DNA from: a virus
Reading direction: 5' to 3' (one strand)
IMG/VR virus record: IMGVR_UViG_3300042465_007188
Location: 1-34,012 of that record
DNA: 34,012 nucleotides
The notes beneath the pieces are model-generated. The model made no database searches. It was not told the origin of the DNA and worked only from the letters and a program-made list of their open reading frames with translations. The position numbers were made by a program, and so were the translations under genes. Below are positions 20,760 to 27,706 of this stretch, piece by piece; position 1 is the stretch's first letter, and every line of letters starts with the position of its first letter.

Positions 20760-22622
20760 TCAGGCTAGAGCGGGTGCCGGCCCGGCGAGCTGGGCAAGGT
20801 CCGGCGGGAGCATCTCGGCGGGCGAAGTCCCACCGGGTGCGGGCATGGGTGCGGGCGGCGGCTCCGGCGGGGCCATGAGGCGCTGGGCGCCCACGATGTA
20901 CTCGCGGAGGAGTTGGAGGCTGATCTCGCTGGCGCCCTCGAGGCGGGCGAGGTTGTAGGCCTTGGCGCCGCGCTCGATGATGGTGGCCAAGTCGTCGAAG
21001 GGCTCGGCGACGATCGGGCGCTGCTCGCGGAGGATCGCGTCGATGTTGCGATCGATCACGTGCATGGCGGAAAGGTCGAGGTCTGTCTCCGCCTGGAGGT
21101 CGGGGAGGTCGAGGATTTCGCGGAACTGCGGGATCGTGAGCGCTCCGCGGTCGAGGAGCTTCTCCGCCTGGTCGATTCGTGCGCCGAAATCGCGGGCGAA
21201 CTGCGAGATCGGCATCACCCGAATGATGTAGTCGTCCGGGTCGAGGCGAACGTCCTCAAAGCGCACGGTTTGGCCACGGCCCTTGCCGAGCACGCGGACG
21301 GCGAACTTGGGATCGTACTCGGTGACGCGGCGGGCGGCCGCGAGGGCGAGCTCGCAGATCCGCACGTGCCAGTCCTGCCACTCGCGGTGGAGCTCCATGA
21401 GCCCCTCGCTCTCCACGTCGTCGAGGGTTTGGAGCGCGATCCCCGCGGTGACTCCGCCCGGCTTCTGGTTCGTCACGCTCATCATGCTGGCGCCGCTGAT
21501 TTCCTGCATGAGCGGGCCAAGGTCTTGCACGTAGCGGTACAGGTCGGCCGCGATGCTCGGCGGAAGGAACGGCTGCACGTCCCCCGGTTTGGCGCGCCAA
21601 ATGGTGCCGGGCTCCGTGGTCATGCTCTCCGTGGGGATCTTCACGCCCGGCGGTACGATGAAATGCACGTTGCTTGCGAGGCGGAAGCTGGCCTGCATCT
21701 TTGCGAGGTTGAACTCGTACTCACGTTGGATCGGCGTGAGCTGGCGCACGAGCGAAAGGGGCCAGTAGCCCACGTTAGGCGTGTAGGGGCGGAGGTCGGC
21801 GAGCGGGATCGGGTCCTGCCACTCCTCCTCGAGGAGGATTTGGGTGTCGATCGCGATGATGTGCCGGCCCGGCGACTGGCCGATGGGCGCGGACCACGCC
21901 TCAATGACGCGGCGCCCGTTCGGGTTGTAGTTGTCGTAGAGGCGCGTTTTCGCGCCCGGCGTCGGCGCGGAGGCCGCGAGGATTTGGCTCTCGAAGTCGG
22001 GGAACTCCTCGATGAGGTAATCCGCGTCGAACACGTCCACGATCGCGAGGCGCGGCGGGATCGCTCCGTTGCTTTCGCTCTCGCGGAGGCGCACGGTCCA
22101 CGGCTTGACGCGCTCGATGGTGATCGATGCGTTGCCCTCTTCTCCCACGTCGGTGACCTTGCAGAACGCAGCGCCACACGTGAACATGTCGCGGCCGCAA
22201 AGCCGGACGGTGCGGTCGAACTTGGCGCCTGCGAGGGCTCCCTCGAGAAAGAGGCTCTGGCCCTTGGCGCGGGTGCGCTGCTGGTAGTCTCCGCCCGTGC
22301 TCACACACTGGCCGAGCACGCGGTTACGGACCATCTTCGCGTGGAGGGTGTCCACGACACGGCGGAGGCGGTTGGCCGCGAGGGTCTCGTCCTCGGCCCA
22401 CGCGAGGCGGCTGCGGCGGCGCGAGCTCGGCGCAAGCTGGGTGCCGTACATCTCCACGTCACGGGCCCACGCGTTCAAGCGCGCATCGTCCTCGCGCTCG
22501 ATGTCCTCATTCCAGCGCTTCAGGGCCTCGAGGGCGCGCGGCCCGGTGAGGCGCCACCAGTCCATCTCCGCGCGCTTGCGGGCGGCGGCGTTCTTGTCGG
22601 TCGTCGTCTTGGTCTGGGCCAT
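20760..22622 (-). CDS. Portal protein
   Basis: The 620-residue product forms the dodecameric DNA gate at one head vertex. Portal features in order: charged helical N-terminus with LKRWNEDIEREDDARLNAWA, ANRLRRVVDTLHAKMVRNR, DMFTCGAAFCKVTDVGEEGN, wing region (LAIVDVFDADYLIEEFPDFE), NVGYWPLSLVRQLTPIQREY before the stem, the EISGASMMSVTNQKPGGVTA clip/tunnel segment, then GIALQTLDDVESEGLMELHR and FDDLATIIERGAKAYNLARL. It follows TerL and precedes the scaffold. I prefer the ATG at 22622, three bases after the TerL stop, with AGGTGG at ideal spacing; a GTG at 22631 is possible. The Pro-rich C-terminus (PPEPPPAPMPAPGG) is probably disordered and may meet ejection proteins. Confidence 0.88.
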   Translation of the reverse strand: MAQTKTTTDKNAAARKRAEMDWWRLTGPRALEALKRWNEDIEREDDARLNAWARDVEMYGTQLAPSSRRRSRLAWAEDETLAANRLRRVVDTLHAKMVRNRVLGQCVSTGGDYQQRTRAKGQSLFLEGALAGAKFDRTVRLCGRDMFTCGAAFCKVTDVGEEGNASITIERVKPWTVRLRESESNGAIPPRLAIVDVFDADYLIEEFPDFESQILAASAPTPGAKTRLYDNYNPNGRRVIEAWSAPIGQSPGRHIIAIDTQILLEEEWQDPIPLADLRPYTPNVGYWPLSLVRQLTPIQREYEFNLAKMQASFRLASNVHFIVPPGVKIPTESMTTEPGTIWRAKPGDVQPFLPPSIAADLYRYVQDLGPLMQEISGASMMSVTNQKPGGVTAGIALQTLDDVESEGLMELHREWQDWHVRICELALAAARRVTEYDPKFAVRVLGKGRGQTVRFEDVRLDPDDYIIRVMPISQFARDFGARIDQAEKLLDRGALTIPQFREILDLPDLQAETDLDLSAMHVIDRNIDAILREQRPIVAEPFDDLATIIERGAKAYNLARLEGASEISLQLLREYIVGAQRLMAPPEPPPAPMPAPGGTSPAEMLPPDLAQLAGPAPALA

Positions 22623-22624
22623 GG

Positions 22625-24241
22625 TTACCACCTGCGGGGCGCTTTCTTCGCGCGTTCGATGTCGGCGTCGTCCTCCTCCTCGAGGGCGGCCATTTGGGCC
22701 TCATACCACGCGGCGGTGTTCCGTTCGATCGCGGGCGTGCGGCGATCGGGAACGTACTGGGCGCACGCGAGCATGAGGCTTGGGAAGTAGTCGCAATGGC
22801 GCCCGTCTCCCGCGGTCGGGAGGTCGATGCGGGTGCCGCTTTGCGTCACGGTCCGGCGCACGCGGAGGATGTCCTCGCGGAGCACCGGGTCCGGGTGGAC
22901 CTCCACCTTGCCCTCGAGGAGCTCGTCGCGGAAGGTCGCGGCCTGGTCCCACCGGGCTTTGGCTGGCGTCATGCGCGGCATGAGCACGAGGCCCACGTCG
23001 CGGGCGAGCTCGGAAAGCGGGTCGGCGCTCCACTGGTCGCACCACACGCTGGCTACGTTGTAGCGGCGGGCAAGCTCGGCGATGGCGCGAAGCGTGTCGC
23101 GCGCACCGAGCGGTTCGTTTTTGCTGCCGACCCATTGGCGGGCCACGTCCACCCGGCGGCGCTCCCCCTCGCGGCTCATGACGATAAACGTCCACGCGTT
23201 GCCACGGGTGCCGGCGTCCATGGCGGCGACGTAGTGGCGGAGCGGGTCCGGCTCGAGGTCGCCGCGCTCGCGGGTTGCTGCACGGAGCACGTCCGGCGCG
23301 ATGAGGGCCGACTCCGGGGCGGCGAACTCGGCCGCGCAGTCCACGCGGTAGGCGTCCGGGTCCTTGCGGCGAAGGTCCTCGATGGCCTCCGGCGTCCAAA
23401 AATGCGGGTTCATCCGCCACCCGGGCGCGCGGATGACCACGAGGTCGCGCGTCGGCTTGCGCCACCGGTCGTTCACCTGGTCGAAGATTGGCCCGAACGG
23501 GGCCCACGGGGAGCCGGCGGCCACGAACGTGGCGCCCGGGCGGAGGCGGGCGAGGAGCACGCGGCGGCTTTCGTCGAAGTTGACCACGGCGTCACCTTCC
23601 GCGGCCATGCGCGGGGCCTCGTCAATGAAGGCGCCGATGGACCACCGGGCGATGAGTGACGCGCCCGCGCGCTTGCCGGCGACCGTCACGATCTCGCACA
23701 CCTTGCCCGATGGGTGGCGCAAGGTCACGGTGTCCGCGCTCGGCGGTTCCACGAGGAGCTCGCGGAGCACCGGGCTTGCGTCGATGGTCCCCACCACGTG
23801 GTCGTGGGCCACGGCTGCGAGGTCGAGGTCGAGGCTCATGATGCTGTACCGCCCGATCTCCCCGGGGCCCATGCCCGTGAGGTCCACGGTCTGGGTGCTC
23901 ATGATGGCGTGGGCGGCCGCGATCATGGTCTTGGCCGAGCGCACGCTCGCGACCATCGTTACCTCGCGAGGGCGCACGCCCACGAGGTGCCGCACGTCAC
24001 CGGCGGCCTCGATGATGCTCTCCTCGTCAGGGTCGAGGCTTGCGGCCCCGTCGAGGAGCCTGCAAATCTGCCGCTGGAGCGTCGTGGCTGTCGTCAGGCC
24101 GAACCCCTGCGGGTGCGTGAGAAGGCTCTCGAGGCTCCCGAGCACTTCCCGGCGCTGGTGCTCCCTCCACGCGGCGAGGAGCTGGCCACCGGATCCACTC
24201 CACGCGGGCCCACGGGACCGTGACGCGTGAGCCGTCCTCAT
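22625..24241 (-). CDS. terL: Terminase large subunit (ATPase and nuclease)
   Basis: The motor cuts concatemers and pumps DNA into heads. Residues are numbered from the ATG at 24241. The ATPase has a Walker A variant ASVRSAKT at 98-105 and Walker B IGAFIDEA at 202-209. The RNase-H-like nuclease has Asp342 (AAMDAGTRG), Asp402 (VWCDQWSADP) and Asp484 (RHCDYFPSLM). The N-terminal motif LTHPQGFGLTTATTLQRQIC is typical of this TerL branch. The start is uncertain. The ATG at 24241 overlaps the acetyltransferase stop as ATGA, but the first 20 codons look poorly coded, and a GTG at 24145, just before the conserved part, fits family length better. Upstream, coding quality continues in another frame (24027-24374), so a long overlap, a +1 shift or an assembly error must be considered. 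Confidence 0.88.
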   Translation of the reverse strand: MRTAHASRSRGPAWSGSGGQLLAAWREHQRREVLGSLESLLTHPQGFGLTTATTLQRQICRLLDGAASLDPDEESIIEAAGDVRHLVGVRPREVTMVASVRSAKTMIAAAHAIMSTQTVDLTGMGPGEIGRYSIMSLDLDLAAVAHDHVVGTIDASPVLRELLVEPPSADTVTLRHPSGKVCEIVTVAGKRAGASLIARWSIGAFIDEAPRMAAEGDAVVNFDESRRVLLARLRPGATFVAAGSPWAPFGPIFDQVNDRWRKPTRDLVVIRAPGWRMNPHFWTPEAIEDLRRKDPDAYRVDCAAEFAAPESALIAPDVLRAATRERGDLEPDPLRHYVAAMDAGTRGNAWTFIVMSREGERRRVDVARQWVGSKNEPLGARDTLRAIAELARRYNVASVWCDQWSADPLSELARDVGLVLMPRMTPAKARWDQAATFRDELLEGKVEVHPDPVLREDILRVRRTVTQSGTRIDLPTAGDGRHCDYFPSLMLACAQYVPDRRTPAIERNTAAWYEAQMAALEEEDDADIERAKKAPRRW

Positions 24242-24374
24242 CGGTGAGCTCGAGGCCCCATGATTGCACCGCCACCCGCGAGGGCTCGAGGCGCACCGTC
24301 GTCACCATGCGGCCGCTGAGGTGTAGGCCACTCACCAGTCGCAGCGTCACCGCGTGCGGATTCTCGGATTCCAT
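24027..24374 (-). CDS. Small beta-rich protein overlapping the TerL start
   Basis: The ATG at 24374 has AGGAAAGAAG upstream. The first about 62 residues (VTLRLVSGLHLSGRMVTTVR, LEPSRVAVQSWGLEL, SRVTVPWARVEWIRW) form a clear beta pattern with GC-rich third positions, like small Sm-like or barrel proteins often seen next to phage terminases. After the last Trp the frame becomes Pro/Ala/Arg-rich with poor codon use while TerL becomes well coded. The frame formally ends at 24027, giving 115 residues and an overlap of 215 bases with TerL if that starts at 24241. Upstream it overlaps 137 bases of the acetyltransferase frame. Overlaps elsewhere in this genome are 1-11 bases, so the structure is exceptional. 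The N-terminal half is probably real; the C-terminal half is doubtful. Confidence 0.55.
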   Translation of the reverse strand: MESENPHAVTLRLVSGLHLSGRMVTTVRLEPSRVAVQSWGLELTDEDGSRVTVPWARVEWIRWPAPRRVEGAPAPGSAREPREPSHAPAGVRPDDSHDAPAADLQAPRRGRKPRP

Positions 24375-24660
24375 GTTGCGTCGCTTCTTTCCTGAGCTCT
24401 GCCCCGATGCCGAGGCCGCGGAGCTCGCGCGTCACGAACGTAAACCACGGCACGCCACCGATGGCGGCGGACCACCCCACGAGGGTCTCCTCGTCCTCGG
24501 CCGAGCATGCCACCACGATGGTGGACGTGTTGAGGAGCGCGCGCACCGTCATGGCCAGGTCCGGACGCGGCACGTGGCGCACAAATCGCGGCACCTGGTG
24601 CATGGCGGTTGCGGCCACGTACGCGGCGTCAGCGTCCACCGCGCGGCGCACCCGGATCAC
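24238..24660 (-). CDS. GNAT-like N-acetyltransferase (shortened)
   Basis: The product is predicted to transfer an acetyl group from acetyl-CoA to an unknown amine. Residues about 1-95 match the fold: an opening strand IRVRRAVDADAAYVA, central strands STIVVACSAEDEETLVGWSA and PWFTFVTREL, then the CoA-binding motif A RGLGIGAELRKEA (R-x-x-G-x-G). The last 45 residues (about 24238-24374) look like a shadow because the beta protein in another frame is the better-coded one there. Motif B and the final strands are therefore missing or replaced. The GTG at 24660 overlaps the TerS stop as GTGA. GNAT-like genes beside terminases occur in other phages, as I recall. Activity is uncertain given the shortened fold. 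Confidence 0.65.
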   Translation of the reverse strand: MIRVRRAVDADAAYVAATAMHQVPRFVRHVPRPDLAMTVRALLNTSTIVVACSAEDEETLVGWSAAIGGVPWFTFVTRELRGLGIGAELRKEATQHGIRESARGDAATGEWPTPQRPHGDDGAPRALAGGGAIMGPRAHR

Positions 24661-25085
24661 TTGACGCCCCGGCGCGCTTTCTCGGCCTGGACCATGGCCT
24701 CGAGCTGCTCGATGGGAATCTCCGCGAGGGCCTTGCCCTGGGCGCGGCGCTCCTCCCGCTTGGCGCGCTCGTAACTCATGTCGCGGCGGCCCCACTTCGT
24801 CGGGTTCCGTCGTTCGAGCCACCACGCCGAGACCTGCCACGTGGTCGAGGCATGCGAAACGAGGTTCGCAATATGCCAGGCCTCGGCGTCGGACTCCGCC
24901 TCTTTTACAGCCTGCTCGAAGCGCACGTAGGGCTCGAGGCCCGCGCGGCCCTTGGCCATCCAGTTGTAGAACGCGCGGGGCTGGATTCCGCCAATTTTGG
25001 CCGAGTTTTCGCGCGTGTTGCCGCTACGGAGTGCGGCGCAAATGCGCTCGGTCCGCTCGGGTGTGCATTCGGTTTGCTTAGGCAT
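24657..25085 (-). CDS. terS: Terminase small subunit
   Basis: The 142-residue product should recognise phage DNA for packaging and regulate TerL. Residues 10-45 form a homeodomain-like helix-turn-helix (PERTERICAALRSGNTRENS, AKIGGIQPRAFYNWMAKG), followed by the usual FEQAVKEAESDAEAWHIANL, LVSHASTTWQVSAWWLERRN and PTKWGRRD segment found in TerS of this type, and a charged C-terminal helix (SYERAKREERRAQGKALAEI) for oligomerisation or TerL contact. It overlaps the HNH stop by eight bases and is followed, after two intervening frames, by TerL. The cos or pac site cannot be pinned by eye, but TerS genes often contain or adjoin it. Confidence 0.85.
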   Translation of the reverse strand: MPKQTECTPERTERICAALRSGNTRENSAKIGGIQPRAFYNWMAKGRAGLEPYVRFEQAVKEAESDAEAWHIANLVSHASTTWQVSAWWLERRNPTKWGRRDMSYERAKREERRAQGKALAEIPIEQLEAMVQAEKARRGVK

Positions 25086-25623
25086 GCTGCCCCCAAAGGT
25101 GCGGCCACGACCGCCCGACCTTGATGGCGCGGACGTTCCGAGCCGTGCATGGGAAGTCCATCGCGATGCGGTGCGATACCTCGCCTGCCAGCGCTCGCGC
25201 GCGAATCTGCCGGACCTGTTCCTCCGTCAGCTTCGCAAACGGGTTGCGCTCCCCCTGCGGGTCGGTCCTGTGACGCACGCGGTCGACGGCGTTCTCCTTG
25301 CCGGTCCCCCACGCGAGGTTCTCGAGCGCGTTGTTCCTGCGGTCTCCGTCCTTGTGCCGCACCTGGAGACCTTCCGGCCGCGGTCCCCCGAAGGCCTCGA
25401 GCACGAGTTGATGCACACTCCGATGCACCGTGCTCGTTTTTTGCCCAAGGTGCAGCGTGACCATCTCGTATCCCCCGTGGTTCACCCACGCTCGAATCGG
25501 GCGCGGCGCTGCTGGTGCGGCGGCCACGCGGTTCCGTGGCCTCCACGAGCGAACGCGGCCCGCGTTGCTCACTTCGTACCCCGGCACGCCTGCCACCGCT
25601 CGCCATTGTTCTTCAGTGTCCAT
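25078..25623 (-). CDS. HNH endonuclease with NUMOD4-like N-terminus and C-terminal helix-turn-helix
   Basis: The 181-residue protein has three parts. Residues 5-28 (EQWRAVAGVPGYEVSNAGRV) are a NUMOD4 motif typical of free-standing homing endonucleases. Residues 66-106 are an HNH_3-type core with His67, His71 (VHRSVHQLVLEAFGG), His90-Lys-Asp-Gly-Asp and Asn97/Asn98/Asn102 (RHKDGDRRNNALENLAWG). Residues 127-176 (NPFAKLTEEQVRQIRARALA, GEVSHRIAMDFPCTARNVRA) look like a DNA-binding helix-turn-helix. It would make single- or double-strand breaks at a specific site. It sits directly upstream of TerS and overlaps it. Some HNH proteins next to terminases aid packaging, but the NUMOD4 architecture favours a homing element. 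The start ATG at 25623 has only a weak ribosome site, in a 46-base gap. Confidence 0.88.
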   Translation of the reverse strand: MDTEEQWRAVAGVPGYEVSNAGRVRSWRPRNRVAAAPAAPRPIRAWVNHGGYEMVTLHLGQKTSTVHRSVHQLVLEAFGGPRPEGLQVRHKDGDRRNNALENLAWGTGKENAVDRVRHRTDPQGERNPFAKLTEEQVRQIRARALAGEVSHRIAMDFPCTARNVRAIKVGRSWPHLWGQHA

Positions 25624-25669
25624 CCGTTCAGCTTACCAGTACGAATGAACACCGCAACCCGCTTCCGCT

Positions 25670-25936
25670 TCACGCGCGCGCTCCGCGCTTCTTCTCCACG
25701 AGGCGCTTGATGCGTGGCGACGGGTCGTCACCGAAGGCGACGCACGCATCCGATGCACACGCGAGGCAAAGCGTTACGGGCGTTCCGTCGAGGCGTCCCC
25801 GAATCCACCCCTTGGGCGGCTTCACGCGCTCGGCAAGCTCCGATGGTCGCGCGTGGAGGGTCGTCTCCTCCTGTCGCTCGCACGCGACGCACCACCATGG
25901 GATGCGGTGCATTTGCGCGGCGTTGCTGGCGTCCAT
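25670..25936 (-). CDS. Small zinc-ribbon-like protein, 88 residues
   Basis: Cysteine pairs at 16/19 (WWCVACERQ) and 57/60 (TLCLACASDAC, with a further Cys65), with the central PPKGWIRGRL motif, suggest a single zinc ribbon. The C-terminus is basic (RIKRLVEKKRGARA). The product two genes upstream (26019-26228) has the same C-x2-C, P-x-GW, C-x2-C order, so they may be related. The ATG at 25936 has GAGGA upstream. A long GC hairpin (25968-26003) lies between this gene and the previous one. Function unknown; a small DNA- or RNA-binding regulator is possible. It marks the boundary between accessory and packaging genes. Confidence 0.75.
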   Translation of the reverse strand: MDASNAAQMHRIPWWCVACERQEETTLHARPSELAERVKPPKGWIRGRLDGTPVTLCLACASDACVAFGDDPSPRIKRLVEKKRGARA

Positions 25937-25967
25937 CGGTTCCTCGCGGCTGGTGAGGTAGACTTAT

Positions 25968-26003
25968 CACGCGCGGGGGGCCGTAGTGGTGCCCCCGCGC
26001 GTG
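25968..26003. terminator. Perfect 12-bp GC hairpin in an intergenic gap
   Basis: Bases 25968-25979 are the exact reverse complement of 25992-26003, with a 12-base loop. The stem is almost all G and C. It lies in an 82-base gap (25937-26018), just after the stop of the gene at 26019-26228 in the direction of transcription. There is no T-run on either strand, so it is either a non-canonical terminator, as in some GC-rich hosts, or an mRNA-processing or stability element. Its place divides the early accessory genes from the HNH/packaging group. Confidence 0.6.
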
Positions 26004-26018
26004 CATCGTCCCTTCGTC

Positions 26019-26228
26019 CTACTCGGCTTGGTCCTCGCGCGCAAGGCACCTGTCGCACTGGGTCCACGCGAACGTGCGCGAGGCGAGGATGCGCCACCCC
26101 ATCGGCCATCGGATTCGGTTGAGCGCTCCGAGGCCGAGGCCCGCGGGTGCCCGCACGGTCGGCACGAGCTCCACGCGGGCGCATGACGCGCACCGCCATT
26201 CGGCGAAGGATTCCATGGGCTCGGTCAT
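26019..26228 (-). CDS. Small zinc-ribbon-like protein, 69 residues
   Basis: The product has Cys13/Cys16 (EWRCASCARVELVP), an RWPMGWRIL core and Cys58/Cys61 (TQCDRCLARED), which together fit one treble-clef or zinc-ribbon unit. It shares this layout with the protein at 25670-25936. The ATG at 26228 overlaps the preceding stop as ATGA. No function is known; such tiny zinc proteins abound in accessory early regions of phages and may bind host transcription or replication factors. It is the last gene before the long hairpin. Confidence 0.75.
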   Translation of the reverse strand: MTEPMESFAEWRCASCARVELVPTVRAPAGLGLGALNRIRWPMGWRILASRTFAWTQCDRCLAREDQAE

Positions 26229-26632
26229 GCCTGCTTTCGGGTCCGGCGTCCAAGGGCTTGCACGGTCTCGCGGCGGAGGCATCCGCACGAGCGCACCCGC
26301 CCACGCTTGAGGAGCTCGGCGAGCACGTGCTTTTGGCTTCCGCAGTCGCACACGCACACCCAGGGTCGCCGCGGATGGCTGGTGCTCGTGACCTTGATTT
26401 CCGCGATGCGCTCCACGGTCAGCCGTCCAAAGCGCTGGCCCGTGAGGTCCGCACGGATCTTGGCGCACCCGCACGAGGTCGTGTTCCCGCTGCGCAGGTT
26501 GCACCGGCGCACCGTGACGATGGCGCCGCACTCGCACCGGCACCGCCAGATCCGCGGAGCGGCTTGCGCGAGCTCGAGCACCTCGAGGCGCCCGAAGCGC
26601 TGGCCCGTCAGGTCGATTGCGTTCGTGCTCAT
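26225..26632 (-). CDS. Tandem zinc-binding repeat protein (two SCGC modules), 135 residues
   Basis: Two similar units follow each other. Unit 1: DLTGQRFGRLEVLELA, then WRCRCECGAIVTVRRCNLRS, GNTTSCGC. Unit 2: DLTGQRFGRLTVERIA, then WVCVCDCGSQKHVLAELLKR, GRVRSCGC. Each has a C-x-C-x-C-G group and a terminal S-C-G-C, a metal-binding module found alone or fused to HNH and coiled-coil proteins in phages. The units share DLTGQRFGRL exactly, and 19 of 20 bases at their starts are identical (26430-26449 and 26595-26614), so the gene arose by internal duplication. It may bind DNA. A third, diverged unit occurs in the protein at 28049-29068. The ATG overlaps the upstream stop as ATGA. Confidence 0.8.
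   Translation of the reverse strand: MSTNAIDLTGQRFGRLEVLELAQAAPRIWRCRCECGAIVTVRRCNLRSGNTTSCGCAKIRADLTGQRFGRLTVERIAEIKVTSTSHPRRPWVCVCDCGSQKHVLAELLKRGRVRSCGCLRRETVQALGRRTRKQA
26430..26449. repeat. 20-base direct repeat, copy 1 (second copy 26595-26614)
   Basis: Nineteen of 20 bases agree between 26430-26449 and 26595-26614. Each copy encodes the DLTGQRFG start of one zinc-binding unit. It is the footprint of the unit duplication inside this gene. Confidence 0.85.
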
Positions 26633-27003
26633 GGCGCGGCCTCCAGTGCGGCGACGAGGGCTTCCGCTTCGCTCGCGTACCTCGTTTGACGTTTGCGCGA
26701 GGGTGTTTCCACAACCCATGCGCCCTCGATTGCGTCGAGGCATGACGGGGCGTAGCCGGGTTCGCGGCGCGCCTCTCGCACCAGTGCGATCAGACAGCCG
26801 ATCGTCGCGGGGTCGGAGAGGTCGGGGATGGCCTCTGCAAAGCAGCTGTCATGCACGGCGTTTGATCTCTCGTCGCACGGGAACCAGCGCCAGCCGCAAA
26901 GCCTCCATGCCCATCGGTGCTCCGCGTGGACTCGCTTGCTTCCGTCACGCCACCGCCAATGCTTGCACGCCGCAGCGCGGCGGCCGAGGTCTTCGAGGGT
27001 CAT
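26629..27003 (-). CDS. Hypothetical 124-codon protein of the accessory region
   Basis: The product begins MTLEDLGRRAAACKHWRWRD, is rich in Trp and Cys (LCGWRWFPCDE), then has IPDLSDPATIGCLIALVREA and ends in ASEAEALVAALEAAP. The phrase P-D-L-S-D-P-A-T-x-G-C-L recurs in a widespread phage protein group that I know only as hypothetical. It probably folds as a compact alpha/beta domain. The ATG at 27003 overlaps the preceding stop as ATGA and its own stop overlaps the next start. No catalytic motif is evident. It belongs to the accessory block of small genes that varies most between related phages. Confidence 0.75.
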   Translation of the reverse strand: MTLEDLGRRAAACKHWRWRDGSKRVHAEHRWAWRLCGWRWFPCDERSNAVHDSCFAEAIPDLSDPATIGCLIALVREARREPGYAPSCLDAIEGAWVVETPSRKRQTRYASEAEALVAALEAAP

Positions 27004-27239
27004 CGCTCTCCCCTCATCGCGCCCTTCAGCGCCTTGCAAAGCTCCGTGGCGGCCTCGTAGTGGAGCGTCAGCGTCGCCATGCGCTCGTCGTCCACGAGCA
27101 CGAGCACGTCGAAGCACGGCCGGTCACGGTCGTCAGTGTGCCCAGCCTCGAACGTGATGCGCACGGAGGCGGATCCGCCGTGATGGTTAAAGGCGCCGTT
27201 GTCGATGATGCTTGGTGTCATGGTGAAGTAGCCACTCAT
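27000..27239 (-). CDS. Hypothetical 79-codon protein of the accessory region
   Basis: No family is recognised. The sequence (MSGYFTMTPSIIDNGAFNHH, then SASVRITFEAGHTDDRDRPC, FDVLVLVDDERMATLTLHYE, AATELCKALKGAM) reads as a small beta-sheet followed by one helix. The ATG at 27239 overlaps the previous stop as ATGA, and the stop overlaps the next gene in the same way. Codon use is as in the neighbours, which supports a real gene. Nothing indicates its partner or role. Confidence 0.7.
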   Translation of the reverse strand: MSGYFTMTPSIIDNGAFNHHGGSASVRITFEAGHTDDRDRPCFDVLVLVDDERMATLTLHYEAATELCKALKGAMRGER

Positions 27240-27706
27240 TTCTGCATGTCCTCCGCCATCGCCCGCGCAGCGGCGCGGATCATGTCCATGAGCTTGCCGA
27301 ACGAGATCTCCCCGTCGTCGTGCTCGCGGAGCACCTTCCGAACGCCCTCGTAGGTCAGTCCGTAACCGCGCATTTGCTCGGCTTCCTGGCGGATCATCGC
27401 GGAGAAGTTCTGCGCGGCGAACGTCTTCATGCGCTCGCACTCCGCCTCAAGCTCCCGCACTCGCGCGATGAGCGCGGGCACGTCGGTGCGGGCGGCGGCG
27501 ATGAAGGCTCCGTCAAAGCCTAGGCCGTCCTCGCCCTCGACGTGGTTATTGTGCACGCGAGCAAGGAAATGCACCGAGCGCTCCCACCCAGGCTTGAACT
27601 CGATGACGCCACACGGCGGAACCTCAACGTAACCGCACCCCTCGTCATACGTCCACGGCCCGGGCGTCGCCGCGTTCGCGCGGCGTTCGATTTCGTCAAG
27701 GTTCAT
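27236..27706 (-). CDS. Ead/Ea22-like protein, paralogue 1, 156 residues
   Basis: The N-terminus MNLDEIERRANAATPGPWTY, the middle VHFLARVHNNHVEGEDGLGF and FIAAARTDVPALIARVRELE match the widespread Ead/Ea22 group of phage early proteins, whose function is not established. A C-terminal helical part (MRGYGLTYEGVRKVLREHDD, then KLMDMIRAAARAMAEDMQK) is extra compared with the next gene. The start ATG at 27706 overlaps the preceding paralogue by 11 bases. The two paralogues share an exact 33-base block (27464-27496 and 27816-27848). They are a tandem duplication with different C-termini. Confidence 0.8.
   Translation of the reverse strand: MNLDEIERRANAATPGPWTYDEGCGYVEVPPCGVIEFKPGWERSVHFLARVHNNHVEGEDGLGFDGAFIAAARTDVPALIARVRELEAECERMKTFAAQNFSAMIRQEAEQMRGYGLTYEGVRKVLREHDDGEISFGKLMDMIRAAARAMAEDMQK
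27464..27496. repeat. 33-base exact direct repeat shared by the Ead-like paralogues (second copy 27816-27848)
   Basis: The 33 bases are identical in both copies and encode the AARTDVPALIA region. A second similar block covers the two gene starts (about 27674-27706 and 28014-28052). They show a fairly recent tandem duplication and could allow deletion of one copy by recombination. Confidence 0.85.

Noticed and set aside
18294-20768. An 824-codon open frame on the plus strand across capsid and scaffold genes
   Set aside because: Spans two well-supported minus-strand genes and their junction; shadow composition.
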